This document shows positions 1 through 11,574 of a stretch of DNA of 64,000 nt, in pieces. A program made the translations under genes and the position numbers. The notes under the pieces were generated by a model. That model saw nothing but the letters and a program-made list of their open reading frames with translations. It had not been told where the DNA came from and made no database searches. The DNA comes from Carnegiea gigantea (lineage: Eukaryota > Streptophyta > Magnoliopsida > Caryophyllales > Cactaceae): assembly GCA_029747015.1 (NCBI GenBank), contig JAKOGI010002217.1, positions 1 through 64,000 of the forward strand, given 5' to 3'. The number at the start of each line of letters is the position of its first letter. Position 1 is the first letter of the stretch.

Positions 1-744
1 TTTATAGCTAATTGGATTGAATACCCAAACTTTGGTTGCTGCCGTTAACTATGCATGTCTCGACTTAGTTTTCTAATTTCAGTTTAATAACGCGCAGAAT
101 CTATTATGGGCTATAGTTGTGATTCAATTATATCTTAGTTGGTTCGAATCGGTTTATGTGCGATATCGCTACTTGAAAGTAACTTGAATTACGAATATAA
201 ATGCTTGAATTGTATCATGCTAAAATTGCTAGAATCGATGTATGTATGTTTTGGTTAATATGTTTTAGTTAATTCGTAGCATTTATTAACTTCAAAGTGA
301 AAAATGAATGCTTAGAATCGATTTTAGTACATTCAGTAATGCATGCCTGAAGGTTTAGTTCGAAGTGAGCTATGCATGTTTAGAATCAAGTTTAGTATGT
401 TCCGTTGTTACATGCTTGTAAGTCTAATTCGAACTGAGTTATGCATGTTTAACACCAATTTTAGTAAATTTAATTAATGCGTGCTTGAAGGGTCGATTTG
501 AATAAGTAACTACGACACGACAATTGATTGCCTAAAGTTGTATTATGCTTTAATGACATAAAAAGGGATTGAATGATAACCTCGATTTAATAAACGGATA
601 CCATGAGACGCATTATGCTTAAAGGGGCCTAAATAGGTTCGATTAGTAATTTTGATGTAAATAACGAATGTTTGAATTCGCATTATGCCTAAATGACCTA
701 AATGGGTTCGAATAGCAACAATGATATGATAAACGAAAGCTTAG

Positions 745-980
745 AATCGTATTATGCCTAAATGACCAATTAGCCTAAATAAGTGAATCGTTTTATGCTT
801 AAATAGAGATTCGATTCATGTTAAGCTTAAATGGTATAAATAGGCATGCTTAGTAAAACGCTTGAATCGTATTATATCTAAATGACCATATTAGCCTAAA
901 TAGTGAATCGTTTCATGCTTAAATAGAGACTAGACTCATGTTAAGCTTGAATGACATAATTATGCCGGCTTAGTAACCAT
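745..980 (+). repeat. Two tandem copies of a ~120-bp unit inside the LTR
   Basis: A unit beginning AATCGTATTATGCCTAAATG at 745 recurs at 865 with the same order of sub-motifs (TTAGCCTAAATA, GTGAATCGTTT, ATGCTTAAATAGAGA, CATGTTAAGCTT). The 3' LTR shows the same arrangement from about 8452, so the duplication predates insertion. The wider 300-1100 region is built of looser variants of ATGCTTAAATGAC. Confidence 0.75.
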
Positions 981-1269
981 GGTGTGATAGACGAACGCCG
1001 TGAAACGTAATATGCTTAAATGACGTAATAGGCTAAATGTAACTTAGAGTCAACGAATGAATGCCCGAATCAATGTTTGTCTATTCAGTTGAATTATGCT
1101 TACACATTACCTTTAGACATAGTATTTGGATAACGAACTAAGCATGTTTACTTCCCCTAACTGCCATGCATGAATACAATCATGTTTCATGCTTAGTTAG
1201 TCTAACCTCACATATTAGACGTCCGTTTCAAGTTAAGTTCGTCTGAATGCTTATATGTATGTATGTATG

Positions 1270-1493
<224 letters not shown>

Positions 1494-3660
1494 CATGGTT
1501 ATAACCGTTAGTTGCAGCGCTCTACTAATTGTTAGTTGTTTAATCGGTAAGTCCAGCATTGGTAAGTTGTATAAGTTATGTATCGCTTTTCAGTATATCA
1601 TAATGATTAGGATGCTAGATTGTGAAATTGAAACCGAGATGGTAGTTGGATGGTTTGAGGAAGAACTATGAGTGGTTCGAGGTCCTTGTGGTACGGTGCT
1701 TGTGAGGAGGGAGCTTGGGTTGTGAATTAACCGCAATCGTGTAGATTGCGAGGCCATGTGTGGCTCATTGTGTTGTTGAAATGACTATGTAGTGCTTGAC
1801 TGTGAGACGTGTAAACCCCTTTCCCTTTTATATGTCTAAGATGCATTATGTGTGAAAGTGTGGTGATTTGACAAAGAACGTTTCTCGTGTTTTCAAACTA
1901 ATAATAGCCATGATTAATAGCAAGCAATGGCCTATTTTAGCTGCACCAACAGTATTTGGGAGTGAACCTACTTGAACGGGGGAATTCCTAAAACGTTTTT
2001 GTAAAAGTGTGAGTTGTATGATAAGTGATTTTACCAGAAGAAACAACAAAGTTATTAGCCGTTATGGCCCATACGCTATAAGTTGGCTAAGATAATGTAC
2101 TACGGACAATATGATACGACATGAATAATGTTAGCCTAGGGGATAAGTCCTAGTACTAGAAGACCCTAGAAGACCCTGATGAGGATAATGTAAAGGTCCG
2201 ATATGTTATATGTAGCCATCCCGGGAGTAAGAGCTTAGTGTGAGCGTTAGGTCTCACTATGGGGTTTGAGAATAGATCTCACCCAATCAGCACCATGTAA
2301 TGATCTTATACTAGATGTATTTTCCTAATAAGTAAAGCAGTTGGCATCTTGCCATTTCAAGTGTTTTGAAAGACAAGAAAGTTTTACGGGCCCTAGAAGG
2401 CCATATGAAATGAAGTATGAAAAGTTTTATAAGGGTCGATGTACGACCAACCCGAAATGAAATCTCAAAAAAAAAGAACAAGAACCTTAAGGGGTTAAGA
2501 AAATGCTTTCAATTAAAGAAAGAAAGTTTTCAATGGATGTTTAAACGAAATGATTCATAAGTATGTTTGAATATGGATTCTAATGTCATGTGGTCTCACC
2601 CCTTTCTATATCAAACCCGTCTGGTTCAAAGTGTATGAATTGAGAAATAAGGCTTATAATATGTTAAAAACTCCGTGAACAAAGGCATCTCTCCTAAATG
2701 AATGAATGTTTGTCATGTAAATAGCCTATGAGGGTGTCATATAGCAAATGTTTTGTTTTTTAGAAATGTTTACAAGAAGGAAAAAAAGTTTCTACACTTG
2801 TCTAACGAAAAAGGGGTTTAAGCATGGATGTATGTGACTTCAAGTAGTGTGTGGGACCATGTTTCTCATAGTGCATCACGTAATGGCGTTTAAAAGTGTA
2901 TATTGCATACAAAAGTGATTGTGCATTAGTTGTCTATGTCCTAGAATTACATGTGGTGCAAGCAAGTTCCTAATATGCCATTGTTATTCAAAATTAAGAA
3001 ATTATCTTGCTTGAATGTCTGGCTAAGAGTCTGCAATGTATGACATGTAGCTTAATTCAATAGTAGTATTACTTAACTACTTGTTAAGTGAATATTATAA
3101 GTAATAATGCTTGTAAAGGTTTTGTTTTAAGGAGTGGAGGAACACTCACTGAGCATGTGGTGGCTCACTCCATTTCCTTTCCTCTTTCCCCCCCAGGTGA
3201 TGAATAAATGGAAGAACCTGTCTGCCTTCTAGGACTGCTAGTTATTCCTATAGATGTGCCTATGATGCGATGTTGTGAAGCTGCTTGAAGTCATGTTTTG
3301 GTTAAGGAACTGTATGAATTGGGCATGTAGTGGCTCGGGTAGTGTAAACTTATGTAAATTATTATAATAAGTGTTTGTAAAGGCTTAAGCCTCAACCGTG
3401 AGTGTGTGACTCGTTGGGAACTTCTAGTTTACTTTGAGTTTTGGTTAAAATGTCACAGGTACCCTAAAGTTCATAATGAAAACTCTAGAAGTGTTGTAAT
3501 TACAGACGGAACTCTTGCAGTTCCGTTCCAGATTTTCCTAACTAAATTAAAGTTAGGTAGAATCTTAAAGAAAGTTAATAGAAGAAGAGCCTTAGGGGTC
3601 TCCCTCGGGGGATCCTGGCGGTGTGACATCCCTGGTAGGTAGCGAGGGTGTTACATTGGG

Positions 3661-3674
3661 TGGTATCAGAGCCA
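3661..3674 (+). other. Primer binding site, initiator tRNA-Met type
   Basis: TGGTATCAGAGCCA lies five bases after the LTR end (spacer TTGGG). It is the complement of the 3' end of plant initiator tRNA-Met, used to prime minus-strand synthesis. Confidence 0.93.
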
Positions 3675-4860
3675 TAGGTTGTATATGCATCTAGATGTGA
3701 CTTTAGGAATTTCAATATGTGAAATATGTACTTTAAAGTGCTTACATGAGCTTACTATATGCTTGCTTTGGATACTTGTGTGCACGAACTAGAAACATGG
3801 CTTAGGACTCCCATACAAATACGTACTTGCTAGTTTCGTTCCTAACCCAATATGGTAGTGTAGGATGGTTTTTCACATCGTCAATCATGTTTACCTGCCT
3901 TTTTGGTTGGCTGCATGGAATGCGTTTATATTCTGGCAAGCAATAGAGGTGCATAGCCGAAGAGTGCCAATGGAATCAGTCAAAGTACTTGGGCGGCAAG
4001 CTTTATAAGGAAGACGCCTTTGGACGGAAAGTGGAAGGAAGAGACCATCACCTTACGCCATTTAACCTTATGTAGGGAAGAATGTGCCCCTTACTCCTAT
4101 CGAGATTTAGTGGAATTCCTACTACGAGCTGAGCACCACGTAGATCACTTGGGACTCACTTCACGCTAGAGAAATGCAGCTGCCGTCCAACTTGTCCAAA
4201 CCGTGCTCATCCAACCTGCGGTGAGCCAACGCCTCCCCACCACTGTGGCTCAGAGAAATCAAGTGGAATTTCACCAAATGAGGCATTTTTTCGCTGAAAT
4301 GCCTCAAGCAACGCGCTATAAGCGAGTTGCCGTAATGTGGGTACGCTGGATGGATGCCTATGGAGCGTACTATCCCTGATGATGGCAAGCTACTATGCTT
4401 AAGATGGAAAGACTAGTGGATGAGACACTTAACATAGAGTACACTCCTCCTCCAGTACTACAAGAGCTCTTAGCCCCAACTGAGTCTAAAGGCTTGAATG
4501 AGCCAGCAATAGATAACCCTGCTGAGGAAGATTCCTCAGGAGATGATTAGAGTCGTGTGTAACCCAAAGTTGCTAATGTGAGCAATGTATCTAAATAAGT
4601 CATAGCTAGTGTACCCTCTTGGTTTCTTTCCTCCTTAAGGCGTAGTCTGACAGAAGCTCTTAGATGACTTCCAAGCTACGTGTACCCTCAAATGAATGAA
4701 TGAGCCAGGGAATTACCCCCATTGTCTCGTAAAGTGTGAATGCATGTTTTTAGTAAAAACTATGAATGCTATCTAATATTGTACTATGCTTTCAAAACCC
4801 TTTGACAATCCGTTTTCATGCATAAAACTAAGTAACTTTGCATAAACAGTTGTGTAGTCA

Positions 4861-5670
4861 ATGCCTACCCGAAGGGACCCGGTGGCGGAGCCCACTGCCT
4901 TGGAGATGAACTGCCAGTTTAATAAGCTGAAACCACCTAAATTTAGCGGTGGAATCGACCCCCTTGCATATGAGGAGTGGTTGAGAAGAATGGAGAACCT
5001 ATTTGAGGTAATTGACTGCCCTGAAGGCTCTAAGGTGTGCCTAGCAACCCACCAGTTTGAAAAAGAGGCAGAATTCTGTTGGGGTACTGTTAAACCCCGA
5101 GCTGGTGAACCAGCTTTAACCTGGGAGTAGCTAAAAACCCTGATGGATGCCCAATACAACCCTCGAGACATGAAAAGGCCAAAGGAACAGAAGTTTTTAC
5201 GTTTGAAACAAGGACAGATGAGTGTGACGGAGTACACGGCGAAGTTTAATGAACTCAGCAACTTTGCGCCCAATTAGGTCACCACTGAGGAGATGAAGAT
5301 GGATCACTTCGAACAAGGCCTTAAAGGACCAATCAAGAGGATGATAGCGGGGCATGTTTTTACCAGCTTCCAAGAAATGTATCAGAGGGCAGTAAAAATT
5401 GCCGGGTCATAGAGGAAACCAAGCTGAAAGTCGGCAAATAGGCCTAGCCACAAGAGAATTTGGCCAAGGAGGCCCAATGCTCAGGGAAATAAGAGATTCA
5501 GAAACTTCAACCCTGCAAAGAAACGGGGTAAAGGAGTACAAGTTACGCCAAGACAAGAGATTGAGCCCTACAATCAATATGGGCGTATACATTCTGGTCA
5601 GTGTAGATACGGTACGCAAGAATGCTATAGCTGTGGTGCTACAGATCACAAGATTGTAAACTGCTCCAAG
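4861..5670 (+). pseudogene. gag: Gypsy gag, decayed
   Basis: Gag forms the particle in which the element RNA is reverse transcribed. From 4861 one frame reads a Retrotrans_gag-like domain: KPPKFSGGIDPLAYEEWL, then RRMENLFEVIDCPEG. After a stop at 5128-5130 it continues in the same frame with LRLKQGQMSVTEYTAKF to about 5408, with another stop after FAPN near 5275. A frame change follows. A CCHC zinc knuckle (CYSCGATDHKIVNC, pattern CX2CX4HX4C) is encoded at 5623-5664. The start at 4861 is the first ATG of the open stretch; the true N-terminus may lie further upstream. At least two stops and a frameshift mean it cannot make full Gag. Confidence 0.85.
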
Positions 5671-5835
5671 AAGGCGTGGAACCGGCAAAGCAACACACAA
5701 GTTTCAGGTGTGGGAAATAACCCATTCTCGCAAGGAGGCTGCCTTCCTACGAATGCAACTTCGGGGAGAAACAGAGGTGGAAAAAGGCCGAAGCAGGTGG
5801 CTAAATGTTTTCTCTGAGAGGTGAAGAGGCAGAGG

Positions 5836-6660
5836 ACTCCACTGTCGCTGTATCAGGTACCCTCCTTATCAAACACTTTTACGCTCATGTTTTATTTGAT
5901 TTGGGAGCCACATATTCTTTTGTAAATCCTGCCTTTGCAAAGTAACTAGCCAGCAAACCTAGTAAGATGGAGGTGCAACTATATGTGACTACTCCCTTAG
6001 GATCTACTTACTATACTGATCCTGTTTTCAAAAACTGTACTATTTAATTGGAAGGAGGAGTTCTCCTTGTAGATCTAGTATAGCTAGATATACAAGGCTG
6101 GAATGTTATTCTAGGGATGGACTGGTTAACTAGACATAAGGTTACTATTGACTGCAAAAGGAAGTTGATTACCTTCTCGGCCTCTGATGGAGAAAGAGTG
6201 TCCTTTAAGGGAAATGGCCACCAACTGGTCATTCCAACTGTATTTGCTGTGCAAGCATTCAAGATGTTGAAGAAAGGATATCAGGGCTATCTGTGTGCGA
6301 TGGAAGCCATAGAACTGTAAGACCTAGGCCCGAGTGAGATTCCAGTAGCAAAGAAGTTTGCACAGGTGTTTCAAGAGGTACTAGGGCTACCACCCGACCG
6401 AGGAATCGAGTTCACCATAGAACTTGTACCTAGAACTGCCCAATATCCAAGACACCTTATCGAATGGCACCTGCTGAATTGACGAAATAGAAAACTCAGT
6501 TACAGGAGTTACTAGACAAGGGGTTAATTCAACTTAGTGTTTCACCCTGAGGAGCACCACTGCTTTTGTGAAAAAGAAGGATGGAAATCTGAGGTTATGT
6601 ATCGACTATCAAGAGCTAAACATGGTGACGATTAAGAATAAATACCCCGTGCTACTTCTA
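5836..6660 (+). pseudogene. pol: Gypsy protease and N-terminal reverse transcriptase remnant
   Basis: A retropepsin-like segment encodes VLFDLGATYSFVNPA near 5885-5935. The usual catalytic Asp-Ser/Thr-Gly reads Asp-Leu-Gly, so the active site is altered. The tail of the protease region (NVILGMDWLTRHKVTIDC) is encoded at 6102-6157. The start of reverse transcriptase follows: GIEFTIELVPRTA near 6400 and, after frameshifts, [16 protein letters not shown] near 6573-6620 and IKNKYPV near 6632. The sequence then jumps, at about 6652-6662, to the element's 3' end only about 45 bases before the polypurine tract. The YxDD catalytic box, RNase H and integrase are therefore absent. The open frame at 6117-6320 is part of this remnant, not a separate gene. 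Confidence 0.85.
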
Positions 6661-6690
6661 TCAGATGAGCAATTTCGAGGATGAAATTCT

Positions 6691-6706
6691 TTTAAAGGGG
6701 GAAGAG
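6691..6706 (+). other. Polypurine tract
   Basis: TTTAAAGGGGGAAGAG directly abuts the 3' LTR start TGTAAGGGCC at 6707. It would prime plus-strand DNA synthesis. The preceding text TTTCGAGGATGAAATTC is nearly the same as that before the other gypsy polypurine tract near 19950. Confidence 0.9.
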
Positions 6707-7403
6707 TGTAAGGGCCGCAGCTTCAGTCTACTACTACTAACTGTTTTATTTGCTGAATTTACAAATCTGTGTTTGAATTATTTTTCAACAAGGGTGTTAA
6801 GTCAACCGTATGCGTTTTTACCGACTAATTTCATTAAAAAGAATGACTATATAATTTATGTTATTAATGATGTTACCTATTTATAAATTTATTCAATCGA
6901 TGCTAACCCGAGTTTTTAAAATCGTTTTCGTTTTATTTAGTCGATTCCCAAAGTCTAGATTGAAATTTTAGTTGTGGGATGCTTCAACTCAAGTTTGGTC
7001 TAATCGCTAACGAGTTTAGGGCCAGAACATAGTTACGTTAGCTAATTGAGCAACCAAAAAAAAGAAGAAACATGGAACAAAAGGGGAAGGGGGCCTGTTA
7101 TTGGGTGAGGAGACCCCGAAACCCCCCTCGACCATCTCACACTCTCTCCTTAAACTCGCTCACTCTCTCTCTCTCTCTCACCGGGGCCACGGTCGCCGTC
7201 TGGCGTCACCACCGACCGCCACCTGTCGCTGGCGAGAGAAAGGGACGCCTGGTCCCCTTAGCCCACGACAACCACCGCCAGAAACCACCCCTCATCGCCC
7301 TTCACTTCTCACGGCCAAAGAGACCTAAAACCACGTGTCTAGCCGGCCTGAAACCGGCCACCCACGTGCCGGAATCCGGCGACCCACACCCCACTCGGCC
7401 TCC

Positions 7404-7413
7404 TCTATAAATT
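7404..7413 (+). promoter_or_regulatory. Likely TATA box of the LTR promoter
   Basis: CTATAAATTG follows a C-rich stretch and precedes AAATACACCCAAAAACGCC, a plausible start region about 30 bases downstream. This part of the 5' LTR is outside the window. Confidence 0.6.
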
Positions 7414-8941
7414 GGGGCCGAATTTGAGTCAAATACACCCAAAAACGCCACAAATTCGAGAGATAACGTCTGGGTTTTGCAAGAAATCGGCTGGGATTCG
7501 GGATTCAGCAGATTAGGGGCATGCCTTTGCTGCTGTTTGAGTCGAAAATTTGATTAATCCAAGTAAGTGTTTCACCCCTTCTAAGCTATTATTATTTTCA
7601 AAAATGTTTTTAGCCGATTGATGTTGCATGTCAGATTAGGGTTAGCTAAAGTTATCAAAACTGTCAAGAATTGGACGAAAATGTGTTGCCTGGTGATTTT
7701 ATAACTGTTTATGGCCAATTGGATTGAATACCCAGACTTTGGTTGCTGCCATTAACTATGCATGTCTCGACTCAGTTTCTAATTTCAGTTTAATAATGTA
7801 CAGAATCTGTTATGGGCTGTAGTTGTGATTCAGTTATACCTTAGTTGGTTCGAATCGGTTTATGTGTGATATCGCTACTTGAAAGTAACTTGAATTACGA
7901 ATATAAATGCTTGAATCGTATCACGCTAAAATTGCTAGAATCGATGTATGTATGTTTTAGTTAATATGTTTTAGTTAATTCGTACAATTTATTAACTTCG
8001 AAACGAAAAATGAATGCTTAGAATTGATTTTAGTACATTCAGTAATACATGCCTGAAGGTTTAGTTCGAAGTGAGCTATGCATGTTTAGAATCAAGTTTA
8101 GTATATTCCGTTGTTACATGCTTGTAAGTCTAATTCGAGCTGAGTCATGCATGTTTAACACCAATTTTAGTAAATTTAATTAATGCGTGCTTGAAGGGTC
8201 GACTTGAATAAGTAACTACAACATGACAAATGATTGCCTAAAGTTGTATTATGCTTTAATGACATAAAAAGGGATTGAATGATAACCTCGATTTAATAAA
8301 GGGATACCATGAGACACATTATGCTTAAAGGGGCCTAAATAGGTTTGATTAGTAATTTTGATGTAAATAACGAATGTTTGGATTCGCATTATGTCCAAAT
8401 GACCTAAATGGGTTCGAATAGCAAGAGTGATATGATAAACGAAAGCTTAGAATCGTATTATGCCTAAATGACCAATTAGCCTAAATAAATGAATCGTTTT
8501 ATGCTTAAATAGAGATTTGATTCATGTTAGGCTTAAATGGTATAAATAGGCATGCTTAGTAAAATGCTTGAATTATATTATGTCTAAATGACCATATTAG
8601 CCTAAATAGTGAATCGTTTCATGCTTAAATAGAGACTAGACCCAGCTTAGTAACTTTGGTGTGATAGACGAATGCCGTGAAACGTAATATGCTTAAATGA
8701 CGTAATAGGCTAAATGTAACTTAGAGTCAATGAATGAATGCCCGAATCAACGCTTGTCTATTCAGTTGAATTATGCCTATACAATAGCTTTAGACATAGT
8801 ATTTGGATGACGAACTGAACATGTTTGCGTCCCTAACTGTCATACATGAATGCAATCATGTTTCATGCTTAGTTAGTTTAACCTAACATATTAGACGTCC
8901 GTTTCAAGACAAGTTCGTATGAATGCTTGTATGTATGTATA

Positions 8942-8946
<5 letters not shown>

Positions 8947-8994
<48 letters not shown>
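8947..8994. repeat. (AT)n microsatellite in 3' LTR
   Basis: This is a run of about 48 bases at the LTR position homologous to the 218-base run at 1273-1490. Confidence 0.9.
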
Positions 8995-8997
<3 letters not shown>

Positions 8998-11210
8998 TGG
9001 TTATAACCGTTGGTTGCAACGCTCTGCTAATTGTTAGTTGTTTAATCAGTAAGTCCAGCATTGGTAAGTTGCGTAAGTTATGTATCGCTTTTCAGTATAT
9101 CATAATGATTAGGATGCCAGATTGTGAAATTGAAACCGAGATGGTAGTTGAATGGTTTGAGGAGGAACTAAGAGGAGTTCGAGGTCCTTGTGGTACAGTG
9201 CTTGTGAGGAGGGAGCCTGAGTTGTAAATTTACCGCAATCGTGTGTATTGCGAGGCCATGTGTTGCTCATTGTGTTGTTGAAATGATTATGAAATGTTTA
9301 ACTGTAAGACGTGTAAACCCGGTTCCCTTTTATATGTCTAAGATGCATTATGTGTGAAAGTGTGGTGATTTGATAAAGAACGTTTCTCGTGTTTTCAAAC
9401 TAATAATAGCCATGATTAATAGCAAGGAATGGCCTATTTTAGCTACACCAGTAGTATTTGGGAGTGAATCTACTTGAATGGGGGAATCCCTGAAACGTTT
9501 TTGTAAAAGTGTGAGTTGTATGATAAGTGATTTTACCAGAAGAAATAACAAAGTTATTAGCCGTTATGGCCCATACGCCTTAAGTTGGCTAAGATAATGT
9601 ACTGCGGACAATATGATATGATATGAATGATGTTAGCCTAGGGGATGAGTCCTAGTACTAGGAGACCCTAGAAGACCCTGATGAGGGTAATGTAAAGGTC
9701 CGATATGTTATATGTAGCCATCCCGGGAGTAAGAGCTTGTGTGAGCGTTAGGTCTTACTATGGGGTTTGAGAATAGATCTCACCCAATCAGCACCATGTA
9801 ATGATCTTATGCCAGATGTATTTTCCTAATGAGTAAAGCAGTGGGCATCTTGCTATTTCAAGTGTTTTGAAAGATAAGAAAGTTTTACGGGCCCTAGAAG
9901 GCCATATGAAATGAAGTATGAAAAGTTTTATAAGGGTCGATGTACGACCAACCCGAAATGAAATCTCAAAAAAAAAAGAACAAGAACCTCAAGGGGTTAA
10001 GAAAATGCTTTCAATAAAAGAAAGAAAGTTTTCAATGGATGTTTAAATGAAATGATTCCTAAGTATGTTTGAATATGGATTCTAATGTCATGTGGTCTCA
10101 CCCCTTTCTATATCAAACCTGTCTGGTTCAAAGTGTATGAATTAAGAAATAAGGCTTATAATATGTTAAAAACTCTGTGAACGAAGGCATCTCTCCCAAA
10201 TGAATGAATGTTTGTCATGTAAATAGCCTATGAGGGTGTCATATAGCAAATGTTTTGTTTTTGAGAAATGTTTACAAGAAGGAAAAGAAAGTTTCTGCAC
10301 TTGTCTAACGAAAAAGGGGTTTAAGCATGGATGTATGTGACTTCAAGTAGTGTGTGGGACCATATTTCTTATAGTGCATCACGTAATGGCGTTTAAAAGT
10401 GTATATTGAGTATAAAAGTGATTCTGCATCAGTTGTCTATGTCCTAGAATTACATGTGGTGCAAGCAAGTTCCTAATATGCCATTGTTATTCAAAATAAG
10501 AAACTATCTTGCTTGAGTGTCTGGCCAAGAGTCTGCAATATATGACATGTAGCTTAATTCAACAGTAGTATTACTTAACTGCTTGTTAAGTGAATATTAT
10601 AAGTAATATTGCTTGTAAAGGTTTTGTTTTAAGGAGTAGAGGAACACTCACTGAGTATGTGGTGGCTCACTCCATTTCCTTTCCCCTTTCCCCCCCAGGT
10701 GATGAATAAATGGAAGAACCTGTCTGCCTTCTAGACAGCTAGTTATTCCTGCAGATGTGCCTGTGATGCGATGTTGTGAAGCTGCTCGAAGTCATGTTTT
10801 GGTTAAGGAAGTGCATGAATTGGGCATGTAGTGGCTCGGGTAGTGTAAACTTATGTAAATTATTGTAATAAATGTTTGTAAAGGCTTAAGCCTCAACCGC
10901 GAGTGTGTGACTCGTTGGGAACTTCTAGTTTACTTGGAGTTTTGGTTAAAATGTCACAGATACCCTAAAGTTCATAATGAAAACTCTAGAAATGTTGTAA
11001 TTACAGATAGAACTCTTACAGTTCCATTCCAGATTTTCCTAACTAAATTAAAGTTAGGTAGAATCTTAAAGAAAGTCAATAGAAGAAGAGCCTTAGGGGT
11101 CTCCCTCGGGGGATTCTGGCGGTGTGGCATCCCTGGTAGGTAGCGGAGGTGTTACATATTACTACTATTTAGATAATCTATTACTGCATACCTAGTGTTT
11201 TTTTATTATC

Positions 11211-11229
11211 ACTGGTATTATTATTATTA

Positions 11230-11300
<71 letters not shown>

Positions 11301-11320
11301 GCTATTATTATTATTATCGC
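11211..11320. repeat. (TTA)n microsatellite
   Basis: TTA trinucleotide repeats run with rare interruptions (TTG, GCT) in the presumed 5' UTR of the LINE. The polytyrosine frame here is an artefact. Confidence 0.92.
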
Positions 11321-11574
11321 TTGCTATTTGTTGAAGCCGGTCCTACAGTGCATTTTTTGTTAGTAGCAACTCCGTTTTATTATTATTGTACGGCTAGTGT
11401 TAGACGTGTTCTTCCTTAGCACATCAGCTCCTGCAGCATTATAATTTACTGCCCTTGTAGCTAATATATTCGCCATCGATTTTTACTTTTTTTGGCAAGT
11501 CGCTTGGCCTTTTATTTTATTATTAGTATTATTTGTGTTGTTATTATTAGTATTTTTCCTTGTGTTGTTAGCTA

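Larger units (their letters stand above)
3656..6706 (+). mobile_element. Internal region of the gypsy element, pol largely deleted
   Basis: The region between the LTRs is only about 3.05 kb. In order it holds the primer binding site, decayed gag, a protease remnant, the first part of reverse transcriptase and the polypurine tract. Most of reverse transcriptase and all of RNase H, integrase and any chromodomain are missing. The TTGGG spacer before the PBS, the [14 protein letters not shown] peptide just before the polypurine tract, the gag type and the very long LTRs fit the Tekay/Del lineage of plant chromoviruses; lineage is by recognition only. Between 3675 and 4160 I see only leader sequence. 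Between 4175 and 4550 there is a coding-like stretch with stops that may be gag N-terminus or leader. Confidence 0.85.
6707..11156 (+). mobile_element. 3' LTR, complete, 4450 bp
   Basis: It starts TGTAAGGGCC just after the polypurine tract and ends GGTGTTACA at 11156, giving TGTAA...TTACA inverted ends. It matches the 5' LTR from 7708 onward. A C-rich segment (7100-7400) and a TATA box near 7404 suggest a U3 of only about 0.73 kb, leaving about 3.7 kb of R-U5. The open frames at 7072-7410 and elsewhere in the LTR have no recognisable protein. The 5' target duplication lies outside the window, so the insertion site cannot be confirmed. Confidence 0.92.

Noticed and set aside
7072..7410. Pro/Arg-rich open frames upstream of the LTR TATA box
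   Set aside because: They lie in the C-rich LTR promoter region, have no known domain, and similar C-rich blocks occur in the other LTRs.
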